From Alnus glutinosa (taxonomy: Eukaryota > Streptophyta > Magnoliopsida > Fagales > Betulaceae): a DNA stretch of 64,000 bases. Positions 36,695 through 46,269 of the stretch are shown in pieces. The translations under genes and the position numbers were made by a program. Within the stretch, counting starts at the first letter, position 1; each line of letters begins with the position of its first letter. The stretch spans positions 6,079,071-6,143,070 of the forward strand of contig NC_084893.1 in the NCBI RefSeq assembly GCF_958979055.1, given 5' to 3'. The notes below the pieces were generated by a model. That model did no database searches, had not been told where the DNA came from, and saw only the letters and a program-made list of their open reading frames with translations.

Positions 36695-39600
36695 AACATA
36701 AACAGTGCAAACAAAATAAGGATAGCCAGAGAGAGGGAGTCTGACAAAGGAAAACACATAATAAATGAATAGTCAATATCACCATATAAATTGTAGTTAA
36801 CTTGAGATATCCTCAATGCTGTCACAATAAGCCTAGAACAAGAAAGGAAAAATACATAACCAAAAAAAGATGAAGATCACCATATAAATTGTCGTTAAGT
36901 CCAAGAATATATTCAAACTGAAAATTTCAGCAGAATTGGGTGGGAAAGCAATTTGGTCCAAAAACCATTGGCTATTTGATCTTTTTCTTCCTATCTTTTG
37001 ATTCCTCTGTTGTCTTGCCTTTTTTTTTTTTTTTTTTTTATGAATGTACTACACAAAATAAATAAAGACATTCACTACACAATGCTCCAAATTATGATCA
37101 GTTAACTACATTATATGTTTTGACCTATTCCCTTCTTCTCTTTTTCATGCTTATTTTTGTAGTATGCATAAAAATGAAAGCAATGAATTATTCAATATAA
37201 TACCAATTACAGATTTAGAAAAATCAATTGACCATATGATTAAAAAAAAAAAAAAAAAAACTGAAAATAATACAGCAAAATGCAGTAGTAATCTATCAAA
37301 GAATCTTCAGCAGTCCTGTTAGACAAACTGACCCAATAAAGAAACAAATTGTTGAGGTTGGATTCCTGCATATGGGTTTGCTTTAGAAATTCTTCCATAG
37401 AACTACAATATAGTAAAGGGTGTTAAGAAGATTTATATAAAATCCAGCCAAAATAACATGCTAATCAATAGATATAATGTCTTAACAATTTTGCACAACC
37501 ACCTCAATGAAGAAACGATATATTGTTACTGCAGCATATCCTTCAATTAGAAAACTCAGAAGGAAATTTCTTTATACGTAATTATTGGTAATACACAAAG
37601 ATTCAAACAATGAGCTTACAATGAGAGATATACCAGTTTCTCTGCAGTCCCAGCAGCACCCCATGCCCCTGGATTTTCAGGCAATGGTTCAGCAAACCGG
37701 GATAACTGTGAGCTACCAGGTCTAGTTTCTGCACTGCGAGGACGCAATGATGTCAGGGATGTCTGATTAGATGTCAATGCGCCAGAAGCTGATGAGGGCC
37801 TAGAGTTTGGCCCCCATGCACTAGCAGTAGGTTCATGAGCTCTATCGCTACTGGCAGTTGATGGTCGTGTGCCGCTTCCACCAGATGAAGGACGGCCACT
37901 AAGATAGCTAGGTGAACCAGGTCCACCATCGTTTCTTGGAGAAAGCATTGAAGAACTCCATGCATTTGAGGTGGAAGAAGATGATCTACTGCCCCAGCTA
38001 TGGGTACCCCTGAAAAGTGTAAAAATCTATTCAAGAACCGCAAAGGCATTCATAATCTGGACGCTAAGTAACAATATCATAATATTACATTATACACACA
38101 GAAATCATAACGCAAACACATACACACAGGAGACATATAAATTATACACACAAGAGGAGAGAGAGAGAGATTTTCTTACTTGGGAACAATTTCCACACTG
38201 GGGTCCAGACCATGATTTTCTAACCTTAAAACAACAGAGAGAAAACACAAAATTTTAGGGGGGAAAACCATGCACCTCTGTAAAGTGAACTAAAAGGATT
38301 TCAGCAGGAACCAAATACCTTTGACTTGGTAAGTTAAAGGGTTTTGGAACAACAACTTTCCCTAAAACAGTCATGCCACTTCTTCTGGTAGACGCCGGAG
38401 CCCACCTGCAACAGTATTGGTATCATTAGATGACAACCTGAGGATATACATCAATTATAGCATCAAAGAAAAAATATGAAGTATTCTCCGGCACAAAGCA
38501 CACATTCAATTTGCCTAATGTAATTTTAAATGCATAAAGTAGACCAGACAGGTAGTCCAACTACTCAATTCTACTGAAAAATGATAATAAGCACGCCCAG
38601 CAAGTAATACAAGAAAATATACAAGTGAACACACAATAAGAATAGAAGAACCAAAATAAATACAACTGTAGACACTTGTAGGACCAATAAACAATTTTCT
38701 TCTTTTCAATAAGCAAACAGGATGAACATTTTTTGTTTTTTAACAAACAGAAAATAACAAAACAACAATGGCAATGATACCATTCCAAGAAAAAAGCGAA
38801 ATGACAGGCCGGCGTATTGCAAGTAAATGCTAAAATACAGAGGCCCTAACGATATCATGGTTCAAAATTTTAAGTAAATTACCCAAAGCCTTATTCTAAC
38901 TACATATTCTATATGCAGACGATGGTGAAGAAATAAGGAAGAAAAAAACAAAAGCTGAGACCATTAACATGAAATTATTGGAGATTCAAAAGCAAACATT
39001 TTTTTTTTAATGCGTAATAGAGTACAATCATACTACACAGTATTTTCTCTAATCAGAAAAAAATAAAGAAATGAACAAAATAATCTCCTAAGAACAACTA
39101 TCTAGTTGTTAAATTGGTGCTCTAAATTGAGAAACTAAAACTAAGCAAGCCCGCTCAAATCTTCCACTTTCTTTGGTCTTAAATGCATAGAAAGAATGAG
39201 ATGGTTTCTTTTCATAGTTTCGCCTTCTCATCTCTTTAATGTGTGAAACTTCTATATACAATCAACTTTTAAGAGTTGCTGCACAAAGATTGGTATAGAT
39301 GTTTGAAATTAATCATCCAAATAAACTGGCTAATTTTATTGCTCTCAACTTGAACCTATTAGTTACTGTCTCTCCTATCAGTACAGCTCTGGTTAATGAA
39401 TACTTGCCGGATATCCCCAAATTTGCTGACAATACCCCGTACCTTTTTTTTTGTTGATAAATACAATAATACCCCATACCCATCCATGCTACATATGAAA
39501 AGTGAAAGGATGAGCTCTCTCTCTCTCCCTCCCTCCCTCATCTATTTTATGTGCCAAACTTCTATATATGACTTTTAAGAGTTGCTGCACAAAGATTGGT

Positions 39601-39758
39601 ATAGATGTTTATTATTACTAATTCAAATGAAATGGCTAATTTTATCGCCTGAACTTGAACCTATACAGCTCTGGTTAATGAATATTTGGTGGATATCCCC
39701 AAATTTGCTGACAATCCCTCATACCTATCCATGCTATATATGAAAAGTGAAAGCATGC

Positions 39759-39817
<59 letters not shown>

Positions 39818-41859
39818 AAAGGCATTAAAGACATATGCCATTAACTATAAATTATTTCTTATTAACAGTTTTTTTTTTTTTAATAACTGGGGTGTCTGAG
39901 GCTTTGCCCTGACTAGATCCCCGAGACACTGTGCAAAGCGCCAACTCCACACAGGTCGGATAAAGCTTAAGCTTTCGCCCGCGGACATGACCCCAAGGAA
40001 TTGTTTGCACTCAAGTAGGCTTGGCAATTCGGGTTGGCAAATAGGGTTCGTGTCAACCCAACTAACTCGCCAACATGTTTCTGCCAAACTCGAACCCAAC
40101 CCGATTATTAATCGGGTTGGAACTTGTAACCCGAACATGAACCGACCCGATTTTGATTTACACGGCTTAGTGCAGTTCCAGCTGATGGGTTGTCGCCCAA
40201 GTGTGTATATTTTGATTTACACGGCTCAGTGCAATTCGACAATGTGCTATCCAGAAATGTATGTTCAACAACTCAACAAGGACACTTCTCCATAGCTGTC
40301 GAGTCTACTACTCCCTTTCGTGCTCCCAATGCAGCGGCTCCGCCTCCTAATTCTGGCAGAAAGGGCAACTCGAGGGTGTGGACAATTGTTGGATCTTTGG
40401 TTGGTGGGTTTGCCTTATTGGGTATATTAGTTGTGTTGTTGAGGTGGTGTAAAAACGGGAAGAAGTTGCAACAAATGGAATGGGCAGCAGATGGGGGTGA
40501 AACCTTGCAGAGAACTTCCGTTGGGAATACCAAGGTGACATTGGCAATGGGGACTCGGACACGACCGGTATTGGAGAATGAATATGTGCCTTAGGTAACA
40601 CTCATCGAATTGTGAAGGCTGAAGCTGTGAAGTAGTGTGTCTATGTGTGTGAGGCATCGTGGCTGCGTGAACGGTGAACGAGTGAAAGTGAAAAGGCAAA
40701 CTAGGCAATTGCGTGCAGCCAGGGTTTCGTTTCTTGAAGTTTCAATTATATATATATATAACTGTGTTATAATCGTGTTAGTGGGTCAACCCACGGGGTG
40801 GGTTGACCCGCCAAACACGATTATAATCGGGTCAACCCCGATTATGACCCGAACCCAATAATGTCAAACCTAAACCTTGTATTTTCATGTCGTGTTCATG
40901 CCTGGTTCGCAGGTCGTGTCAAAAATTGTCAAGCCTACAATCAAGAGGGTCGAACCTTAGACCTGATGCTTTATGAAGCACCAAGACCAAGTGACTAACC
41001 ACTCAAGTCAACCCCTTGGGGTTGCTAATTAACATTCTAATAGCACCCCATTAACAATTTGAGATCACACTTTCAATCCATCCATTAATGCTATTATAAA
41101 AATGCTTATAGTTTTGGGTTCTTAAAAACATTCAAACGCCTTTTCTATTCAATAGTATTCTACTGCTATATGTAGTGTCTAAACTGCAATCTTTTTAATC
41201 AAGTAAATAAGTATTTTCGTTGAAAATTTTCATGTCTATAATCAACATTAAAAGTTTCATAAACATAGCTTCCTGCACATTATATGGGCTAGATACCAGT
41301 TCTTTATTTTCTTTCTACCAAAGAAAACATGCAAAGCCATATTTGTTGCCACTTGTCACATATGCATACACGTCAAGAAAAGAAGAGCGAGTGACAGTTT
41401 ATGAATCTACAAAAAAGAGATAAGCAAGCACTATTTTTAAGCAAGGCCAATTCGTGTTCACATGTCAAGTTCAGGTTGTGTCAAGGCATGGATATAAGAC
41501 TGTATAGATCAACCCTAACCCGACCTATTTAATTAAACGGAACAAACCCCCAACCCTAACCCTCTAACTTTGTATTGAGTTCGTGTCGAGTTCAAGGGTC
41601 ATGTTAAAAATTGCCAGCCATTATGTTGCATGTTGGGCTCGGGTATAAAACTATATAAGTTAACCCGAACCCGACCCATTTAATTAAACACGTCAGGCTC
41701 ATCAACCCTGAGCCTTTAATTTCGTGCCGAGTTCACAGGTCATGTAAAAATTGTCAGCCTTAAGGACTATGGCTACCAGAACAATGAAGATATTAGAGAA
41801 AGTTGAGGGGAAACGATCACATTTTACCTTCTCTCCCCACCCAACATACTTGAAGTCAT
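31538..41859 (-). CDS. MOS1: MODIFIER OF SNC1 1 (BAT2 N-terminal domain protein)
   Basis: Nine coding exons join in frame to 1628 aa: 41828-41859, 38319-38405, 38180-38224, 37634-38009, 36495-36594, 35983-36063, 34553-35864, 34193-34463 and 31538-34120. The 32-nt first exon encodes MTSSMLGGER. The N-terminus carries the BAT2_N signature: MTVLGKVVVPKPFNLPSQR, NHGLDPSVEIVPKG, SRPSSASGALTSNQTSL and GDFPTLGSEKD (about 1-214). A Pro/Gly-rich region follows, then a charged helix (QLREEEEERTRKQKAKARAK, near 780-800), a Ser/Asn-rich domain and an RG-rich C-terminus. In Arabidopsis, MOS1 acts in the nucleus on expression of the NLR gene SNC1 and also affects flowering and cell-cycle genes. A leader exon (from 44610 to about 44.88 kb) and a short UTR segment (41860-41893) imply a 2.7-kb UTR intron. 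Intron 1 of the coding region is transposon-rich. Confidence 0.92.
33395..33545 (-). repeat. Degenerate in-frame repeat in MOS1
   Basis: Within the last MOS1 exon the protein repeats a unit of about 14-16 residues of the form LPVNxNAVAESS four times (SVNANANAVAESA, LPVNVNSVAESS, FPVNSNAAESS, MPLNSNAAAESS). At DNA level it shows as GAGGACTCAGCC/GAATTCA recurrences. It is likely a slippage-prone linker that varies between alleles. Confidence 0.8.
36640..36692. repeat. (GA)n microsatellite beside a MOS1 splice acceptor
   Basis: About 26 GA units on the plus strand, read as (CT)n in the MOS1 transcript. It ends 46 nt upstream of the exon 5 acceptor (first exon base 36594), so it forms an extended pyrimidine tract. 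Confidence 0.95.
39241..39815. repeat. Tandem duplication plus (CT)n in MOS1 intron 1
   Basis: Two diverged copies, beginning near 39241 and 39550 (period about 309 bp), share AACTTCTATATA, AAGAGTTGCTGCACAAAG, ACAGCTCTGGTTAATGAATA and GGATATCCCCAAATTTGCTG. Each ends in a CT-rich tract; the second is C(12) followed by (CT)23 at 39758-39815. Confidence 0.85.
40016..40937 (+). mobile_element. hAT-like element that captured a host gene fragment
   Basis: A 922-bp element. The left terminus TAGGCTTGGCAATTCGGG and the right terminus AATTGTCAAGCCTA form inverted repeats. Flanking 8-mers CACTCAAG (40008-40015) and CAATCAAG (40938-40945) are a hAT-type target duplication with one mismatch. Subterminal zones are packed with AACCCG/CGGGTT motifs (40030-40160 and 40780-40860). 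The interior encodes no transposase but carries the 3' part of a plant DUF1191-type gene (40215-40594) in + orientation. It is nested in a SINE in MOS1 intron 1 and runs antisense to MOS1. Confidence 0.8.
40215..40594 (+). pseudogene. Captured 3' fragment of a DUF1191-type gene
   Basis: An open frame (possible ATG at 40190) translates a serine/proline linker with HFSIAVES, one transmembrane helix (VWTIVGSLVGGFALLGILVV), a basic stop-transfer stretch (RWCKNGKKLQQMEW) and the tail TRTRPVLENEYVP before a natural TAG. This is the layout of the C-terminal third of plant DUF1191 membrane proteins as I remember them; the extracellular domain is missing. A 29-bp segment (TTTTGATTTACACGGCT...) is duplicated just upstream (40150 and 40209). 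It has no promoter of its own that I can see. The family assignment is from memory. Confidence 0.55.
41446..41762. mobile_element. Degraded hAT-like end fragments
   Basis: Two diverged copies (about 41450-41620 and 41630-41762) share AACCCGACC.ATTTAATTAAAC and a 3' end of the form TTCA..GGTCATGT.AAAATTG.CAGCC, which resembles the right end of the element at 40016-40937 (GTCGTGTCAAAAATTGTCAAGCCTA). They are probably remnants of related elements. Confidence 0.5.
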
Positions 41860-43368
41860 AGTCCAACTGGTGTTGCACAATCATTCAAACAACCTGACAC
41901 AACCTGGGGATAGGAGAAAAACAGATTGATCAATATAAAATGTTGCAGTAAAGAATATAGATTAAACACAGAAAGCAATTACAGTGTCATGTATAAAGAT
42001 CATTATCCAGTAATTGTAAATTCTCGTATACAACAAAACTTCTAGTAGTAATGTTTAAAGAATCATAATCCATCTGAATAGCAATATTGGTTTCATCTAC
42101 AACAAAATCAAACCAAAGTCTTGGGCCACAACAGTTAATTCTGTTTTGTAAGGATGCAGACAGAACCACATATCTTGTATACTAGTCTCAGTACTCAGTA
42201 ATGGTAAAAACTGTTGTTTGCAGCCTAAAATGGAGAGACCCCAACCTCTACATCACAAGGAAGATAGTGGCTAAAACTGCCAAGGCACAGCCTTTTTATT
42301 CTTTATAAGGTGTACCGCAGCCTAGTTTTTTGGGGGCTTCAACTTATACAGCATCTCATTTATCTCAAAGATAAGTCTATCTTTTAATGCCAATTCTTTT
42401 CTCAAATGCAGTATAACAAAATTGAATCCCCATGCCAACTGGATTTATATGGTGTCACACACTTAAACTTCTTCTCAAATCTTATCCATTCAGTAAGAAT
42501 ATTCCTTTCAAATAAGCAAAGTTCAAGGTACGGTGGAAAGCATTGTATAGAGAACAATTTCTGACATACTGTAACGACTTGTTAAACCCAACTTCCTCCA
42601 AGGAAGCCAACGGTTAACAGCAAAACGAATTCCTTTTTGGCATTCAGTTCTTCAAGGAACTTGTCCGCCTTCTTAAAGATTTTTGTAATCTTCAGATTCT
42701 CTGTTGTGCTAAAAGACATGCACGGTTCTACTTATCATGTTATATGTCATTGAACTAACATATTGAATTCTTAATATTCAAAAGTATCAGCTACAATAGG
42801 ATTCAAAAATTATTGATACCATGTACTCAACACAACTAAGCCTTAATCCCAATCTGACAGGGATTGACTTTAAAAACAATCAATATCAGTGTAGAACATA
42901 ATTCAGAGATACGATATTACAAAGGTCAGCTCAATTCCCTACTAATTTCAAAACTATTCCCAACATTCTATTTAACAGATCAACTAAAAGAGCAACCAAC
43001 TTTCTTTTCTCATTTCCAATAAATCCTTTTATAATTCTTTAAACCAGTTCAGCTAGGAGCACAAGTACAATCTCGGCTTCTCCACTCATGCATCAACAAC
43101 TACGCTTAGGACTACTATTTGCTATCTCCTTCCAACATCCCTTTCGCTAGACTTTGCTCAACAAAGCCTTTGGATCACCTATGCCAAATTCATCACAAAA
43201 TCCTGTATATGGCAATTTCATTTCATACAGGACCATACTTTCTTAAAAATCTGCACCGATGCATCTTTGCTCACTGCCCCGTCAAGAGTTCATTCTATTC
43301 CTCTCTCTCATCTACACAACACCAATGAACCTAAATCAAAGCAATCATACCTATTAGTATATATAAAT

Positions 43369-43533
43369 GAGTAATGCTATTTAGTAGCATGTTATACAAC
43401 TCTAATGACGAGACAATGAAAACAAGCCCTTAATTTTTATTTTTTTACAAGTGTTGATCTAATAGTTGATTTTCACTACCACATCATCAAGTTGTATAGC
43501 AGTTGTATGCCAATCTACTAAATAGCACTACTC
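43369..43533. mobile_element. MITE with 9-bp TSD (Mutator-type)
   Basis: A 165-bp foldback. The left arm GAGTAATGCTATTTAGTAG...ATACAAC is inverted in the right arm GTTGTATGCCAATCTACTAA...GCACTACTC, about 32 bp with few mismatches. It is flanked by a perfect 9-bp duplication TATATAAAT (43360-43368 and 43534-43542), the length typical of Mutator-like elements. It lies in the MOS1 5' UTR intron. Confidence 0.85.
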
Positions 43534-44609
43534 TATATAAATTTTTTGTCTTCTGATGGCTAAAAAATTCCTCCTTAGTAGTGTGATTACTATTTACTAG
43601 TCTGTTGCAGATTCCCTATAACCATTCTTATTCTATTTTCTCTCATCCCCTCCTACAATCATGCTACATCCAATCTCTTCTAAATGTCTTAACATCCATA
43701 TTTCAACCTGCTCATCAATAGCATTTTTCAATGCCTGAAACCAAAGCATTACTTCCTACAGTTGTATTATAAAGCTACCTCTCAAATCAAATAGGAATAG
43801 AAAGAAAAAAAATTACATTCAAAAAACCCATTTACACAAAATCCTTCCATCTTGGCAACATTCTCACCTCTCTCCCTCTCTCTCTCTCTCTGGTATCCAT
43901 TTTATTACCAATCATAGCCACTTTTTGTTTTCTCAATTACTAGCTCTGAAACTCAAATTCTATAATGCACAAAATTTGATACTGCCTCAATGAACCACGG
44001 AGGAAAGACTATACTGATAAGCGCAACAAGATCATTAAAAGACATATTTACCCAAACCCATTTTACGGTATTGATCACTATAGCATCTTTCAATTATAGA
44101 AAAATTGTAACAATATAAGAAATTTACCCACGCACCGCCAACCACATAACTAAAACATACTTAAACCAATTACGATCCTTATTCAGTACCAAAACCAATC
44201 TTTCAAAAGAAAAAATACCGAGCATATATGCAAAATCCCTAAATTACCACGCAAAATGCAACGCATTTTAAAAAATAATATACAAAATTTACAGCATAAA
44301 TTAAACCAACAAGCATGGAATTTGCATGAAAAAAAATGCCCAAACGCTCCGTTTGGTTGCCGAGAAAGCATAAGGGGAAAGAAATAATAATAATAATAGA
44401 AAAAAAAAAATAAAAACCCACAGAACAAGAACATAAGAAAATCCCGTAATACATTTGGCAAAAAGTTACTATTATTAATCCGCGAGTCCTCTATTCCATT
44501 TCCTTTTTCCCTCTCGCTTTTCTATTTTCTTGTCCTTAAATTTCTCGCATAAAATATCATCGAAACCTGAGAAACTGAAAATAAAATACTCGGAGGGAAT
44601 TCGACTTGC

Positions 44610-44880
44610 CTGAGAGGCTGCGACGAAGATGGCTCTAAAGGATTCACGGAAACCCTAGCGAGAGAGCGAGAGGAAAAAAACCGGGAAAAACTTTCGCGTT
44701 TCTTCAAGAGAGAGAGAAATGATAACGCGATCGTACTCTCGCGCTTTAGAAGGTTCTGATCTCCGACACTGTTGAAAGCCACAGGTTTGAGTGCGGTGGG
44801 GTTTCAGATCGAAGAAAGAAGAAGAAGAAGAAGAAGAAGAAGAAAAAAGCGAGAGACAGGGACAGAAAAAGAGCGAGCGA
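44610..44880 (-). other. MOS1: Inferred MOS1 5' UTR exon
   Basis: A C/T-rich leader on the minus strand containing a (CTT)n tract (44817-44843) and TCTCGCGC motifs. It ends in CTCAG followed by GCAAGT, a consensus GC-type donor. The matching acceptor TTGTGTCAG lies just above 41893, 34 nt before the ATG exon. The transcription start near 44.88 kb is a guess. Confidence 0.55.
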
Positions 44881-45520
44881 TATTAATAGGGGACCTTCTC
44901 GCAAAATCGAATTAGAGAAATTAATCCTTGTTATTTATTTTGTGGAAGAAAAAATATCGGAAAATAAATAAATAAATCTGATAGGATAAAATGTCTTACT
45001 GTATACCAGCATCCATGTTATGACCACGTGTCTAATCCAAGTTTTCTAAACTAAATTAAGGTTATGATATATTAATAAAACAATATATGAGTATTTTCAA
45101 TTTTCTGCCGTCTGTTAATATATTTATTTTAAATGAAAAATTACAAAATACAAGAATAGGTCATTAACAAAAGAGAAATAAATAAAAGTTTTGATATAAG
45201 ATTAAAATAATATACGAGTATTTTAAGTTATTTATTAATGTATTTATTTCAAACTAGAAATTTAAACTAAATACAGAATCCAAATAAAATTAGAGAAATA
45301 TTTTAGCCTAAACAATATTGAGTGAATTTGTGAAGAGGAATGAGTTTCAAACATATTTTTATTATCCTGTAATTCTAATAATTGATCACATGAAAGCTCT
45401 TAATTTGATTATAAATTTGAGCAAAAAAAAAATTTTGATTCTAAATTAGAATTAATAAGAATATTTAAATGTTTTTCTTAATATCTTCAGAAATATGTAA
45501 TTAAATTATTAAAAAAAGGT
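44881..45520. promoter_or_regulatory. Shared divergent promoter region, MOS1 / apyrase
   Basis: About 0.65 kb of AT-rich DNA between the inferred starts of MOS1 (minus) and the apyrase (plus). A CACGTGTC G-box-like core occurs at 45024-45031 (in ACCACGTGTC) and a CACGTGAG core at 45569-45576. No gene lies between. Whether both genes use the same elements is unknown. Confidence 0.4.
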
Positions 45521-45925
45521 GAGTGTTCGTTCAGCTCTTTGCTCCAAAACGCCACGTAATTGACTCAGCACGTGAGAGACAGCACATGGAATACTACTCT
45601 CTATCGAAGATTTCTCAGCTCCATCGGAGAGATTCGCAGTGGTGGGACAGTTTCAATGGCTTCAGAGACGAAGAAAGGTACGATATGAATCTTTTCTCAA
45701 TTAGATTCCAGATTATTCCCAATCAGTTTGAACGATATGAATCTCCTTGACTTGAATTCCGATTTCCAATGAAACCCAGAAGCCCATGTACACTGAATTG
45801 TCAGATTTGCCAAATTTCAGTGGGCAATTCCGAATACACTAATCACAGCCTTGTTTGCTAGTCAAAGTTGCTGATTGTTCGTTATTGAACAGATTATCGT
45901 CAATCATGCAATTTGCTAAATTTAA

Positions 45926-45948
45926 TGTGTGTGTGTGTGTGTGTGTGT
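45926..45948. repeat. (GT)n microsatellite
   Basis: About 11 GT units in the inferred 5' UTR intron of the apyrase gene. Confidence 0.9.
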
Positions 45949-46182
45949 TTTTAACTCAAATGAGTTGCTGTTACACAAAGTAGAGATTTTTGTACGATTT
46001 GGAAATAAGTGATGTTCTGAACTGACTGGATGCGTCTTTTTTTTTGGTTGAATTCTTTGCAAGTGTATAGATCAATTGGGTTATTATCACAACTGGTAAA
46101 ATTATTTTGAGTAAACTTTGAAGGTAGTTTTTCAAGGCAAAGAGCAGAGGTTCAAAGAGTTATTAGGATTTGGCACGCATTC

Positions 46183-46269
46183 ATGTTGATATTAGAGATA
46201 TGGACGCAAAATCGCCGTCGAAAGTTAAGCTCTCAATCATGGGATTTACTCAGTATAAACGGTTGTTAA
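46183..46269 (+). promoter_or_regulatory. uORF overlapping the apyrase start
   Basis: An ATG 17 nt upstream of the main start opens a 28-codon frame in another register and ends inside the apyrase coding region. Its context is weak (TTC ATG T) compared with the main ATG, so leaky scanning is expected. Any regulatory effect is conjecture. Confidence 0.35.

Larger units (their letters stand above)
39868..41027 (-). mobile_element. tRNA-derived SINE split by a hAT insertion
   Basis: The two halves (39868-40015 and 40946-41027) join into one SINE of about 230 bp on the minus strand. The right end carries a pol III promoter: box B GGTTCGACCCTC and a box A-like TTGAGTGGTTAG. The left end is a T13 run, the poly(A) tail. 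ATTAACA near both outer ends (39861-39867 and 41028-41034, within CTTATTAACA/CTAATTAACA) is the probable target duplication. The hAT-like element at 40016-40937 sits inside it. The whole lies in MOS1 intron 1. Confidence 0.72.
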
